From assembly GCA_963932465.1 (NCBI GenBank), contig OZ010792.1, positions 188,507,556 to 188,571,555 of the forward strand: 64,000 nt of DNA, given 5' to 3'. Below, in pieces: positions 12,980 through 25,997 of this stretch; within the stretch, counting starts at the first letter, position 1, and every line of letters begins with the position of its first letter. A program made the position numbers and the translations under genes. The notes below the pieces were generated by a model that had not been told where the DNA came from, searched no databases, and saw only the letters and a list, made by a program, of their open reading frames with translations. Source of the stretch: Maratus speciosus (lineage: Eukaryota > Arthropoda > Arachnida > Araneae > Salticidae).

Positions 12980-13235
12980 GTGTTCAGCATTAGGTTTCTA
13001 ATATGCATCCCTAAAATAAAGTTCACAAACTTACCACAAAGTCTTCAAAATAGGAGGTTTTAAAAATAAAGATAATACAGTAGAAAATCTTTATAACATA
13101 GCCTAAAACCACAAGATTGTGTGTTACATAGCCTTTTGCATTATATAGAATAGATTTCAGACATCATTAGATTTACCACCTTGTAAAGAAAGAGAAATAT
13201 GTCTTAAACATATCAAAATACAGTAAGAGTAGGTA

Positions 13236-15217
13236 CAGTGATCTCTCACTTATATGCAACCTCTGTTATATGTGTTTTTCCCGCAGGTATGGGCAACGAA
13301 ATAGGAAAACAATGTTACATTTATTCACAAAACCTAAAATACACCTTTCCCTTATGTGCAAAAAAAAAAAAAAACTAATTCAAATTTTAGTAAAATCGTC
13401 GCCACGCTTTGCTTATCACAAGAATGTACCCTTCCTGTTCTGTTCCTAGGAATGCATTCACACGCCCTTAATCCGTTGTCCAGATTCTTCCAAGAACGCG
13501 TTCTTTTTCGCTTGTGATTGATATCGAGAGGGGAAAACTGGTTACATACGAAAATGCTGACGCCACTAAAAGTCGCAGCCAATCGGTGTGGACGGTAAGC
13601 ACTGCTTGAGGAACAAGCTTTAGGTTTGCATTACTACGCCATTCGCTTATGTACTGTACGGTGTATAAAAAATGGCAAAATGTACGAACTTGTTGCTTTC
13701 TTTGAAAATGGATAGCATAAAAATTTTGATGAAAAAGGCTTTAAATCAAAAACAGCGTTAGCTGATCATTTCCGTATTTTAGTTCCCAAAAACAAACCTT
13801 TAGTGATGACTTCTTTGTAAAGAAAATGTAATTTAACAAAAGTTTGGTGTATATATAACAACTTTGAATTTTTACATTCTTATTAAATTACAATATACAG
13901 ACTTAGATAAAATGTAAAACTGTCTGTGAACTCAAATAATTTCTTAAAAATTTTGTGCCCCTCCCGAGTCCTATATTGCCATTAACAGCAAAAATGAAAA
14001 GTTATATTGCGAGTGGAGTGCCACTAAGCAATACCACTAAAAGAAAAATATTAATTTACAAGCATTATTAAAACTCAGTCAAGAAATGTAGTATTGAATG
14101 GTATGCTTAATACAGACAACTAATGAATGATAGAAAAACTAATGACAAATTTTAAAACTATATATTTATTAAAATGTGAAATATTTTAATCATTAACTTA
14201 TATAAAGATATCAATTTATGATTGCTCAACAAAACTGTTATTTTATTAATCTATAAAATAACTGAAATATGAATAAATGAATGTTAAAATAAAAAAGTTG
14301 GGTACTACTTAGTTACCCTGTTGATCAATTTCGCCAAATTATATAAATTGCCAAACCACTCGCCAAATTATACAAATTGACATAATTTTTATTTTAAATA
14401 ACGAAAGAACAAATAAATTAGTATAACATTAATAAAAATACAAATAAAATGTCCAAATAAAAATCACTTGATGACGTAAACATGTGTAACTTGCTTAAAG
14501 TCAAGTGAATGCGACATTTTCGATCAACCATTATTAGCATTTGATCTTATAGTTTGGGGATAGATGTTTGGTCGACGGAATAACCAAGTAGTACCAAAAG
14601 TTATTATTCCAATTTTTATGGGAATAAAAAATGATATTACAATACAAATGATGATCTGGCTCTAACTTATATTGCTATTTATTTATTTTTTGTATAGAAA
14701 ACTTCAGCTTTTATTTCATAACTCCTGATCCCATGGAGATCCCACTCTAAAAATTTCAAAATTTTAAGCTTATAATATTACATAAAACATACATTTTTTT
14801 TTAATTTAAAAAAAACACTATCTAAAAAATTTTTAAATTTCAAATTTTTAAAAATTATTATTTTTAATGAAGCATAGTCAACTTGCATATCAAATCAAAC
14901 TTTATGAAATTCTCTTTAAAATGAGGTAGTATAGAACTCTGTGCCTGATAGAACTTGAGAAATTCAAAATTGAAAACATTTATACAAGCCAAAAAATGAT
15001 GATTTTTCAAAATTTAAATAATTGTATAAAAATTTAATGAGATAAAAAAAATTATAAAAATATATTCTCATTTATATCATCAAGGACAATGATTCCTGGC
15101 GGTTTCATTGAAATCTGAAATGGTCAGGTTGAGTCACTGGTTGATTTGGCATGGAATGACCCTTATGTGCGAAAATTTTGTTGTCCCCCTTTGTCACGTA
15201 CTAGTGACAGATCACTG
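13236..15217. mobile_element. Tigger/pogo-type element with nested MITE
   Basis: TA-flanked, 1982 bp. The ends are CAGTGATCTCTCACTTATAT and, reverse complemented, CAGTGATCTGTCACTAGTAC. Plus-strand bases 13690-13800 may hold a worn pogo-type helix-turn-helix remnant (KSKTALADHF), which is weak evidence. A 295-bp MITE is inserted at 14301-14595. Confidence 0.8.
14301..14595. mobile_element. hAT MITE, GGTACTAC ends
   Basis: The left end is GGTACTACTTAGTTACC and the right end GGAATAACCAAGTAGTACC. Flanking 8-mers AAAAGTTG and AAAAGTTA match at seven positions. A related 232-bp copy lies at 53379-53610. The interior contains gatcaatttcgccaaatt. Nested in the Tigger element. Confidence 0.75.
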
Positions 15218-15219
15218 TA

Positions 15220-15526
15220 TCTTTATATTGCATTCCTTGGGCCAGAAGTTGCGCAATTATAAATTTCAGTGTTAAATTTACCAAATATGCCTGGACCAAA
15301 TCATTTGTTATATTACATACTCATTTTTAAAAAAAATTATTGTTTAATAATAGCATTTTTTTTTTCATTGAAAAGCTCTGAATTAAGGAGATAAAGTTGA
15401 AGGAATGTATCAAATTTACTCCTCTAGTAGAGAGAACCATCCTTTTATGAAATGGGAATGCAGGTGCTTCCTAATTGCAAAATTTGTTGTTTACATCTGA
15501 GAAGTTTTTGCGCAATATAGGATAGA
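15220..15526. other. No feature recognised
   Basis: Plain AT-rich sequence between the Tigger element and the left end of the GGTGTCCATTACTGG-type repeat. Nothing coding seen. Confidence 0.4.
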
Positions 15527-16194
15527 TGTGCCAGTAATGGACACCCTTGATGGTTTTGGTTAATAAAAAAATAACTAATAAATATTTAGCTTTAATTATT
15601 TTTTTTATAATTCCCCTTTGCATGTTTTATAAAACTGGGTTATTGTTGACACTTTTAATCAAACCAATCAGGAAGCAGAAAATAATGTTTCAAAGTTTCA
15701 CTGTTTTCTGTGAAAATCTTAATGAAGAGGCTAAGAGCTCGCTTTGGCTTAGATGCCGTATCTTCCCATCAGCCGTTGTTGTTTTGAATTGTTTGGCAAT
15801 TTTGTGTTGGCGTGTTGGCGGTGTTTATGAATAAGACAAACTCGATATGTAAAACCCGTGTGACGGTGACGTGTGTGTTGTGACGTGTCGTGTTCTGGCA
15901 ACCCTTGAGAAGCTTAGAATTTTATGGATGTATTTTGATATCGTGTTCTATCGTTGTCTTTTTATTTTTATGTTAAATTTATTGGATGTATTTCATTGAC
16001 TATAGTTTCTGTAGTTCGTTTAAACGCTGTTGCTGAAGTAATTAAGAAATATGAGGAAATTTTGACAAGAAAGGGAGGTGTGTTTATAGCGTGTCAATGC
16101 GTATTAAGCCTATTTTGGAAAATGATGGTGATGTTATGAGAGATTTTCGTGCTGGAGGTTTCAAGAAAGCAGATGTCTGTTAAGGTATGTTGAT

Positions 16195-16520
16195 AATTTT
16201 ATGTATATTTTGCTCCTTTAAGAGTTTTTTACATTTTGAGATTGCTACAAAACGAGAACTGCTGAATTTTGAGAATGCTATACCACAAGAAATGCTGAAT
16301 TCGGCAATGTTTTTTTTTCGGTAAATGTGCGTGAAGCGCTCATACAACTATTGCTGATTGCCACTTTAGGGAGTTTCGTTTTTTATGTATATTTTGCTGC
16401 TTTAAGAGTTTTTTACATTTTGAGATTGCTACAAAATGAGAACTGCTGAATTTTGATAATGCTATACCACGAGAAATGCTGAATTCGGCGATGTTTTTTT
16501 TTTTGTAAATGTGCGCGAAG
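16195..16520. repeat. Tandem copies of a roughly 190-bp unit
   Basis: Two copies of a unit containing gttttttacattttgagattgctac, an A/T run and then gtgcgcgaagcgctcatacaac. A further copy continues beyond the hAT at 29973-30180. Reverse-oriented relatives lie at 46390-46760 and forward ones at 54840-55140. Part of the repeat family found in both GTF3C6 introns. Confidence 0.7.
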
Positions 16521-18839
16521 CACTCATACAGGGTTGTTATGATTTTGCCCGACCCAAAAAACCCAGGTGGGTTTTTTCAAAATTTCAACTTTAAATTGCA
16601 TATAATATATTTATATTACATATATATTGTAATATATTTCTTAATATCAGTACACCACTCATAAAGTTTATCACCATCACCCCCATACCACAAGGAAAAT
16701 AATGTCCCAATTATACCCATGACAATTTTTAAAAGAAATAATTGTTACTTAATTTTCTGTAAATATGTGTTGTGACTATCACAAACAAAGTTTTTTAGAT
16801 TAAAAAAATACTTTGATATATAATCCATTTTATGTTATACAATGGAAACTCATAACAAAATACCATATATGCTGAGAATCCTAATTATGTAGACATGTAG
16901 AATTACTTGGTTTATTCTATTAATTAGTAATAATAAAAAATACTTACTTTACAAAAAATATTTTTTCCCAGTACAATGAATTTTGTTATATCCAGTTTCA
17001 ATTGTATAGAACTTTGCTTAGCTTAATTAAATATAAACTAGCACAGCAACTTAATTTAATAACAACACAAACTGATCAAATAATCATTAATTTATTCACA
17101 TTCATTCAATAAAAAACAATTTCATTTATCTCAATCAACATTCTGTCTCAACACCTTTTGACTTTAAATATTTATACACTTTTACTAATTTTTTTGCTTT
17201 TTCGCAACCAAGTTTATTTCTGAGTTTGGACCACACCAGACCAAAAGTAGAAAAAAATTCTTTCGATTGATGCTGATGGAGATGTAGTAGTGTGGAGGTC
17301 TTCTAAAAATTTGCAAAAATCTGTATTTAGAAGCTTATTTTTTTTCAGATTTACAACCGATCAATTTCCACCACTTTTTGGCTTCAATGACACTTTGAGA
17401 AAACATAGATTCTGGATAATAATCAGTATCTTTTATTTGGAACATCTTGAAAGAGACATCAAAAGCAGGATTCAATTTTTCTATAAGCTGTTCAGCTAAA
17501 TTTTCTTGCTGCCGTGTCAATCTTTTTCCTTGTAAGGCAGGATCTGTAATATTCGCAATAAAGTGAAATGGAGTAACAGCTTCTTCAAATCGATGTTTTA
17601 TGCACAAGGGCGTAGCTACCGTGGAGCAGTTGGAGCAGACTGCTCCAGGCGCACGAATCCTAAGGGCGCAAAATTAGAAAAAGCGAAATAAAGATGTCTT
17701 AAATATTTGTATTTTTTTTTTTCATTAATCAAACATTATAGATGAATCTTGTTACAACCAGCGTATTCCTATGATATTTTACCTTGTGTTTAATCTCAAC
17801 TATTTCGATTTAAAATATGTTTTCATACACAGTTGAAAGAAATGACTTCTATTCAGGAGGTTTTAATTTTAATTCATACCACCATATTGCATTGAAGATT
17901 TTCGGATCTTAAAGTAATCAAAACTTATTTAACAGGGCTCTCATCGGTCACTTTACTGGCTACCACTATTTCCAAAAAATAATCTTTCTGGTACATTTCT
18001 ATTAAAAATGTTTTAGAAATTTATCATGATGATTTGGCGGAAATAATGGTAGCCAAAGAATTCACCGCTGTGAAACCAATATGTACGATGTAACAGTAGT
18101 AATTTACGACAATTATTTTACGATTTGGAAAAAAATAGCTTGACAAGTTGAAGAAAATTATTGACCATTTTACAGACGAAATCCAAGAAAACGAAAATTT
18201 TGAAGGGTTTTTTTTGTTTGTTTGTTTTGTGGAAACTAAACATGCATTAATACAGATTACAAAACAATAATAAGAGCTGGATTTAAACATATTCCACATC
18301 AGCTCACAGCGACAAAATTATGCGGGAGGGGAGGGGGGATGCGGGTAAGGGGAAGCAGCAACTTAAATTTTGTGAGTATTGTTTTTGAGATTATTGCAAA
18401 TGTTGCAGAATCGATAAGCTTCAAAAAGACAGAAAAAGTTAAGTACCCAATTCAGTGTTCCTTAGGGCCTGATTATAGCCTATGCAAAATTACACCACTT
18501 TTTAGTAACAGTATTTTTCCGCATTAAACATTATTTAATCGCATAATTTTAGGATTAAATAAGGCTGACTGGCCCGTCGGGCAACCGACCTGCAGGTCTG
18601 TGTGCCCTAAACGAGGTAAAGCTGCTCTCTCCTTTAGGGGTGAAGCTAATAGTTTTAAAATTTGCTATACGCATTACATATGAAAAGTCTTAAATCATTT
18701 GATAATTTTTTTAATCACTTTTAGGTAGCTTTCATTACAAAAAGCTACCTATTGCAGCCGTTTGGAGGAAAGCGATTTCAAAAAATTTTGGTATATTTTC
18801 ATCGATCATGACCCCCAGACCCCGAAACCGCCCTCCGTT

Positions 18840-18853
18840 CAAAAGTTGATAAT

Positions 18854-18899
<46 letters not shown>

Positions 18900-18916
18900 A
18901 TATATATATATATATC
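18840..18916. repeat. TA dinucleotide microsatellite
   Basis: About 60 bases of nearly pure (TA)n with one cca interruption. Likely length-variable. It adjoins the roughly 320-bp tandem array. Confidence 0.95.
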
Positions 18917-18917
18917 T

Positions 18918-20990
18918 GATATTTGTCATACTGTAACTCTCGTATTTATGAACTGATTTGGATGAAACTCGGTGTGTACATAGTACACCAATGTCTCGAC
19001 CGAGTTCGTTGTCCAGCTTCATCGGCCATCTTGTTTCAAAATGGCGGCCATTTAAAATTTTTTTAAAAATTTAAAATTTGAAATGTGGTACCAAAAAATT
19101 AAAAATTGAAAAATATTTTTTTCTTATGTATTTGACCTTGATACAAAGATTACGGAGCAGTTTTTGTTTTGTCTATATCTTAAAAAATGGCTGAGTTATA
19201 GCACTTTCAATTTCTAGCGTGGCTGACATTTTGAAACGACCTGATATTTGTCACGCGATAACAGGCGTATTTATGAATCGATTTAGATGAAACTCGCTGT
19301 GTACATAATACATACCAAAGTCTCGACCGAGTTCGTTGGCCAGCTTCATCCGCCATCTTGTTTCAAAATGGCGGCCATTTAAATTTTTAAAAAAAAATTA
19401 AAATTTGAAATGTGATACCAAAAAATTTAAAATTGAAAAATATTATTTTCTTATGTGTTTAACCTTGATACAAAGATTCCGGAGCAGTTTTTGTTTTGTG
19501 TATATCTTAAAAAAGGGCTGAGTTATAGCATTTTGAATTTCTATTGTGGCTGTCGTTTTGAAACGACCTGATATTTGTCACGCGATAACAGGCGTATTTA
19601 TGAACCGATTTATATGAAATTCGGTGTGTACATAATACATACTAATGTCTCGACCGAGTTTGTTGGCCAGCTTCATCCGCCATCTTGTTTCAAAATGGCG
19701 GCCATTTACATTTTTAAAAAAAATTAAAATTTGAAATGTGATACCAAAAAATTGAAGATTGAAAAATATTTTTTTCTTATGTGTTTGACCTTGATACAAA
19801 GATTTCGGAGCAGTTTTTGTTTCGTCTATATCTTATAAAATGGCTGAATTATAGCACTTTGAATTTCTAGCGTGGCTGACATTTTGAAACATCCTGATTT
19901 TTGTCACCCGATAACAGGCCTATTCATGAACTGATATGGATGTACCTTGGATGTGTGTACAAAGAACATACCAATGTCTCGACCGAGTTCGTTGGCCAGC
20001 TTCATCTGCCATCTTGCTTCAAAATGGCGGCCATTTAAAAAAAATTAAAAATGAGGTATAAAAAAATTGAAAAAGATTTTTTAATTATGTGTTTGACCTT
20101 AATATAAAGATTCCGGAACAGTTTTTGTTTCATCTATATCTAGAAAAATGGCTGAGTTATAGCATTTTTAATTTTTATTGTGGCTGACATTTTAAAACGA
20201 CCTGCTTTTTGTCACGCGATAACAGGCGTATTTATGAACCGATTTGGATGTAACTTGGTGTGTACATAGTCCATACCAATGTCTCGACCGAGTTCGTAGG
20301 CAACCTTCATTAGCCATTTTGATTCAAAAAGGAACATTAAAAAAAAAAAATTACTTAAAATTAAAAATGAGGTATGAAAAAAATGGAAAATGAAAAAGGT
20401 TTTTTTTTATGTGTTTGACCTTGATACAAAGATTTCAGGGCAGTTTTTTTTCGTCTACATCTTAAAAAAAGTTTGAGTTATAGCACTTTGAAATTTCTAG
20501 CATGGCTGACATTTTGAAACGATCTGATAGTTGTCACGTGATAACACACGTATTTATTAACCTATTTGGATGTAAGAAGGCATTTGGATAGCATATAGCA
20601 ATGTCTCGACTAAGTTCACTGGCCAGCTTCATCCGCCATCTTGAATCAAAATGGCGGCCATTAAATTAAAAAAAAATTATATATAAAGTGAAGTGCAAAA
20701 AATTTAGAAATCGAAAAAGGTTTCTTTCTTAAGTATTTGACTTGATATAAGGATTCCGGAGCATTTTTTGTTTTGTCTTTATCTTAAAAAATGGCTCAGA
20801 CACAGTAGTTTGAATTTCATTATGTGGGTGACATTTTGAAAAATCTGATTTTTGCCTGCGACAGCACTCATATATATCAACCGATTCCGATGTGAGCGAG
20901 CGTGTGCACAGGAATTACTAAGGTCTCGACCAAGTTCACTGGTTAGCCTCATCCACCATGTTCTCTTAAAATGTCAGGCACTTCACATAT
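18918..20990. repeat. About seven tandem units of 300-330 bp
   Basis: Each unit contains atgtctcgaccgagttcgtt, caaaatggcggccattt, a block ending ccttgatacaaagattccgg, and tgtcacgcgataacaggcg. The landmark cgaccgag (or variants) occurs near 18996, 19325, 19652, 19980, 20286, 20606 and 20928. Later units are more diverged and shorter. Probably an internal part of the Helitron that ends at 22150. Confidence 0.85.
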
Positions 20991-21814
20991 CGCCGAATTT
21001 GGAAACCAAATATAACTTTAAATAAAATCAGCTTGGATAAAGCTGACTAATTTCGCGAAATTCTCATTCATAAGGATTTAGTATTGATAAAAATTAGTAT
21101 TGAATCTTCTATAATCTTTTTCCACTAAATTGAGCTTCGTGTGTTTGAATAACATCAGCTAGCTTTTTAAAATAAGGAATTTGAAAGCTACCTCTTCCTC
21201 CCGGCACTGGCCGGAAGGACTTTTTTGAATCATTTTTTATTAATGATTTTTATTTCTCTTTGCAAGGCAGAAGAATTGATTTTTTTTTCTTGAAAGTTTC
21301 TTTGCTTCAGAGGACCATTTAAATCTTTTAAAACCTAATGTGTATGTTCTGTAATTTTCTTTGTGACCAATAGCGACATGGTCTGCCCCAAGAATTCTCA
21401 GCCTGTCTGGTACCAAACAGTGCGGCCTTTCTTTAAATATATATATACGTATTTTATTTTATTTAGTTTTTTGTAAAATCATTTATCAAGTATTTGTTTG
21501 AAATGTGTAGGCTTCGTGTATTCGTACAATGCTGTGATTGTAATTTCCCTTATATATATGTGTATTATATTGATTTTTGCGCTTGATGTGCAAAAGTACT
21601 TATAAAGAATATTTTCGGCAAAGAAAATGCAATTCAAACATTATTTTTTGTTAAAAATTACATTTTAATATGAAAAAGGGACTGTTTCAATATTGTCTAT
21701 AAAAGGATAATCAGAACGGCGGTCAGCTATTTTGTATATATGTTAGAACAGGACTGTTTTTTTTTTTTTTAAATTTTTAAAACGATTTTTCACGCAGTCA
21801 TCGAGCTCGTATTT

Positions 21815-22069
21815 CAGACAAAATCGTGTTAAAGATATATGACAAGACTTTTTTTTCCCTTCGTTGACTGTTTTTTCTACTTTCGTCGGGAAATTCCGTT
21901 GAAAACGCCATCTTTGACAATGTTTTCAGTAAGATCTATTGTGTTTACAAAAAATCCGGAAAACGTCTTTCGATTACAAAGTTTCTGAATAACAACACAT
22001 GCCAGTTCTCGAGCAAAAATTAATTAAAATGCATGTCATAAAATTGCCTCTTTGGATTTAAGAACAGCC
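21815..22069. mobile_element. Truncated piggyBac-like MITE (copy 4)
   Basis: Only the right part is present, ending gaacagcc followed by TTAA. It matches the copies at 50232-50667 and 60467-60901 over the tctattgtgtttacaaaaa and tttctgaataacaac sections. The left end is lost. Confidence 0.65.
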
Positions 22070-22117
22070 TTAAGAAATAAAATCATAAAAATTTCAGGTT
22101 CATTTAAGAATATTATC

Positions 22118-22150
22118 ACGGGCCCGAGCAACACCGGGTAGGTCAGCTAG
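22118..22150 (+). mobile_element. Helitron 3' end (first element)
   Basis: A GC-rich hairpin (gcccgagcaacaccgggt) is followed by ggtcagCTAG, which is the terminal hairpin plus CTRR of a Helitron. Its 5' end was not identified; the element may reach back to about 18700 through the tandem array, or be truncated. Another Helitron starts at the very next base. Confidence 0.75.
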
Positions 22151-25100
22151 TCTATACTAATACAAGGAAGTTTCGCTCTGTGTGTGGTGGCTAGTGAAAT
22201 ATATTACACGTACAAGTCTGAAAATTTGGATGAGGGTAGTCCAAAGACAGGTCCTGATACACCTGGAGCTCAGATTTTTAATTTTTTATGACCGCCCCCC
22301 CCCCTTAGCACCTTTCAGTTTGTATGCCCTGAATTGCTCAGAACTTCCCCCTTTTTATCCGATCTTCTTCGTTTTGGGGGCCTTTTTCCCATTTAATTAT
22401 TCTCCGTTTCTACATTCCAGTTCAAGACACTGGATCCCTTGAAATTTTTCTGCGCCATGCATTTTCCACACCCTAATATTGTCAACCAATCAATGCATAA
22501 CTTTAAGATTGAGACTTGGACTCCTCTCCCTGGGCCGGCACCCTCATATTTTTATTGGGCACTGGTGCCCTTTTTTAAGAATTTCCCCCATTTTTTTTTC
22601 GCGCTTCTTTTAAGATTTTACTCGAATGAATAATAAATACCCTATGCTTAATTTTGACTTATTAAGATCTAAAACGCTAAGTACTAGAACCTTTTAACAT
22701 GTTTCCATCTTAGGGTCCTGGTCTCAACTATCAGTTGGCCCCTTTTGGACCTCCTATTATATCTCCCTTAAAAATGGTCTGATTCACTAACTTTTTTTTT
22801 TTGTAACAACATGATAGGAAATCCAGCTACTACGCGAACAACATAAAAGTTTTTCAGACTTCAGCTACCACCAAATTTTAAAATTAATCGTCTTCTTGGG
22901 ACCCTTGCCCAGCTACATTCCAGTTGAGACCCTGGACCCCTGGGGCTTGGTACAAGGCCACTTTAAGTTTTTGTGCCCTAAATTGTTAATAAATCGCCCC
23001 TTTTAATCCGTACTTCGTTTTTGGGGCTCTTTTTCCATTTGGCTTTTTTTTTTCGTTTCTGCATTTCAGTTCAGACTAGCCTAGGGGCCCCCTAGGGTAA
23101 CTTTTTGTGCGCCATGCATTTTTCACCCACTAATTCTGTTACATTCTCATTGCATAACTTCAAAATTGAGTCTTGGCCCTCTCTCCCCGAGCCAACACCT
23201 TTATATTTTTATTGGGATTCTAGAGCTCTTTTTCAAAGCATTCCTTTGAAATTTTTTTCTAATGATTAATACTTATACCCTATACTTAATTTCGACTAAT
23301 TGAAAATCTAAAGCGCTAAGTACTAGGACCTTTTATCGTGTTTTCATTTAGGCCTTGCTCTCATTATCAATAAGCTCCTTTTGGTCCCCTATAAAAATGG
23401 TCCGATTCACTAGGATTTTTTCCCTAACTATTTCTTAGGTGGCCCAGCTACTACATGAATAACAAAAAAATTACTCACATTTCAGCTACCACCAATTTTG
23501 AATATTAATCGCCTTCTTAGGGTCCTTGGTGCAGTTTCATTAAAAATTATCTGATAGTATTGCAATTTTCTTTAGCATAGTTCTAGGGTCTTCTGGCAAC
23601 TTTGGAAACCACTAAAAAATTTCTTTTACTCCAGCTACCACTTTTTTCGTATATTAATCTTCTTTTACGGCATCAACTTACGTTTACTCAGTACAGCCGT
23701 GAATTAAAATTCGCGCTACTGTTAAAGGTAAGTTGTTAACTTTAGAGGGATGGGATTTCCTCCGTAAATTAAATATCACGTTAATGTTAAAGGTAATTCG
23801 TTAAATTTACAGGGGGTGGAGGCAACAAGCACCTTTCACTGCTTCGGGGTGCATTCTTTCCTCGAATTCTAGGAGCCGATTTCAACGGGAATTGGTTAAT
23901 TCAACCTAGATTACGATTCACCTACTTACGATTCAGCTCTGTATTATGAAAATTTGTCTTAGACTTCATTTACTAACATTTTCGGACATTAATGGTGCAT
24001 TCTTTTCTCGGGTTCAATATGTCCGATTTCAACGGTAAATGGATAATTAAGCTTAGCTTACTATTCAGCTACTTTCTGCATTGTGAAAGTTTATCTTAGA
24101 CTTCTGTTACCACCATTTTCGAACGTTAACGCCGCATTCTTTTCTCGTCTGTTATGGGCTCTATTTCAACGGAAATTGGTCCATTCAACTTAGCTTACGA
24201 TTGTTTTAAAGATTATAGTTCCACCGCCAAGATTCGCATTCTTATCTCGAGTTCTATAGGCTCGATTACTACAGGGTTTACTCATTCAGTTTTCGATTGT
24301 CTCCGTCGCGTACGGAATACTCCTGGCATACATGGTCTTTGGTAGCGGGGAACCAGGCCACAGTTTCGTTCTCAAAGAGGTTTGCCGGGAACATACTAGA
24401 CGCTGCCGAAGGCAGTGAGCCACCCCTACAACCATGAAAATTTGTCTTAGACTTCATTTACTAACATTTTCGGACATTAATGGTGCATTCTTTTCTCGGG
24501 TTCAATATGTCCGATTTCAACGGTAAATGGATAATTAAGCTTAGCTTACTATTCAGCTACTTTCTGCATTGTGAAAGTTTATCTTAGACTTCTGTTACCA
24601 CCATTTTCGAACATTAACGCCGCATTCTTTTCTCGTCTGTTATGGGCTCTATTTCAACGGAAATTGGTCCATTCAACTTAGCTTACGATTGTTTTAAAGA
24701 TTATAGTTCCACCGCCAAGATTCGCATTCTTATCTCGAGTTCTATAGGCTCGATTACTACAGGGTTTACTCATTCAGTTTTCGATTGTCTCCGTCGCGTA
24801 CGGAATACTCCTGGCATACATGGTCTTTGGTAGCGGGGAACCAGGCCACAGTTTCGTTCTCAAAGAGGTTTGCCGGGAACATACTAGACGCTGCCGAAGG
24901 CAGTGAGCCACCCCTACAACCATGAAAATTTGTCTTAGACTTCATTTACTAACATTTTCGGACATTAATGGTGCATTCTTTTCTCGGGTTCAATATGTCC
25001 GATTTCAACGGTAAATGGATAATTAAGCTTAGCTTACTATTCAGCTACTTTCTGCATTGTGAAAGTTTATCTTAGACTTCTGTTACCACCATTTTCGAAC

Positions 25101-25997
25101 ATTAATGCCGCATTCTTTTCTCGTCTGTTATGGGCTCTATTTCAACGGAAATTGGTCCATTCAACTTAGCTTACGATTGTTTTAAAGATTATAGTTCCAC
25201 CGCCAAGATTCGCATTCTTATCTCGAGTTCTATAGGCTCGATTACTACAGGGTTTACTCATTCAGTTTTCGATTGTCTCCGTCGCGTACGGAATACTCCT
25301 GGCATACATGGTCTTTGGTAGCGGGGAACCAGGCCACAGTTTCGTTCTCAAAGAGGTTTGCCGGGAACATACTAGACGCTGCCGAAGGCAGTGAGCCACC
25401 CCTACAACCATGAAAATTTGTCTTAGACTTCATTTACTAACATTTTCGGACATTAATGGTGCATTCTTTTCTCGGGTTCAATATGTCCGATTTCAACGGT
25501 AAATGGATAATTAAGCTTAGCTTACTATTCAGCTACTTTCTGCATTGTGAAAGTTTATCTTAGACTTCTGTTACCACCATTTTCGAACATTAATGCCGCA
25601 TTCTTTTCTCGTCTGTTATGGGCTCTATTTCAACGGAAATTGGTCCATTCAACTTAGCTTACGATTGTTTTAAAGATTATAGTTCCACCGCCAAGATTCG
25701 CATTCTTATCTCGAGTTCTATAGGCTCGATTACTACAGGGTTTACTCATTCAGTTTTCGATTGTCTCCGTCGCGTACGGAATACTCCTGGCATACACGGT
25801 CTTTGGTAGCGGGGAACCAGGCCACAGTTTCGTTCTCAAAGAGGTTTGCCGGGAACATACTAGACGCTGCAGAAGGCAGTGGGCCACCCCTACAACCATG
25901 TTCATTTTAATTACTTGTGAATATATAAAATCATACAAACTTAATTTTTGTTTATGTTATTATAACGGGCCCGGGCAACGCCGGGCGGGTCAGCTAG
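22151..25997 (+). mobile_element. Non-autonomous Helitron with 4x488-bp array
   Basis: It starts TCTATACTAATACAAGG, a common Helitron 5' end, and stops at CTAG (25994-25997) followed by T. The 3' end has a GCCCGG-GCAACG-CCGGGC hairpin 9 bp before CTAG. No Rep/helicase protein is present. The first half (22260-23640) contains an older, diverged duplication of about 660 bp (gcgccatgcatttt near 22451 and 23110). The second half is the near-identical 488-bp array. Confidence 0.85.
23947..25899 (+). repeat. Four near-identical 488-bp tandem repeats
   Basis: Units begin at 23947, 24434, 24922 and 25410 (atgaaaatttgtcttagac). Only a few bases differ, for example gaacgttaacgcc in unit 1, gaacattaacgcc in unit 2 and gaacattaatgcc in units 3 and 4, and three substitutions near the end of unit 4. 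Every unit carries an identical 63-codon open frame starting MGSISTEIGPFNLAY; no family is recognised, and the identity is explained by recent duplication. Each unit is itself built of two diverged sub-repeats of about 165-200 bp, and a third lies at 23830-23940. Confidence 0.97.

Noticed and set aside
13352..13582. 76-residue minus-strand open frame with Cys and Arg-rich composition
   Set aside because: Lies inside the Tigger element, has no known motif, and ends in a poly-Phe tail from an A tract.
18735..19022. Tyr-Ile repeat proteins
   Set aside because: Direct translation of the (TA)n microsatellite.
23947..25899. CRISPR-like or coding tandem array
   Set aside because: Units are 488 bp with no spacers and sit between Helitron ends in an animal genome.
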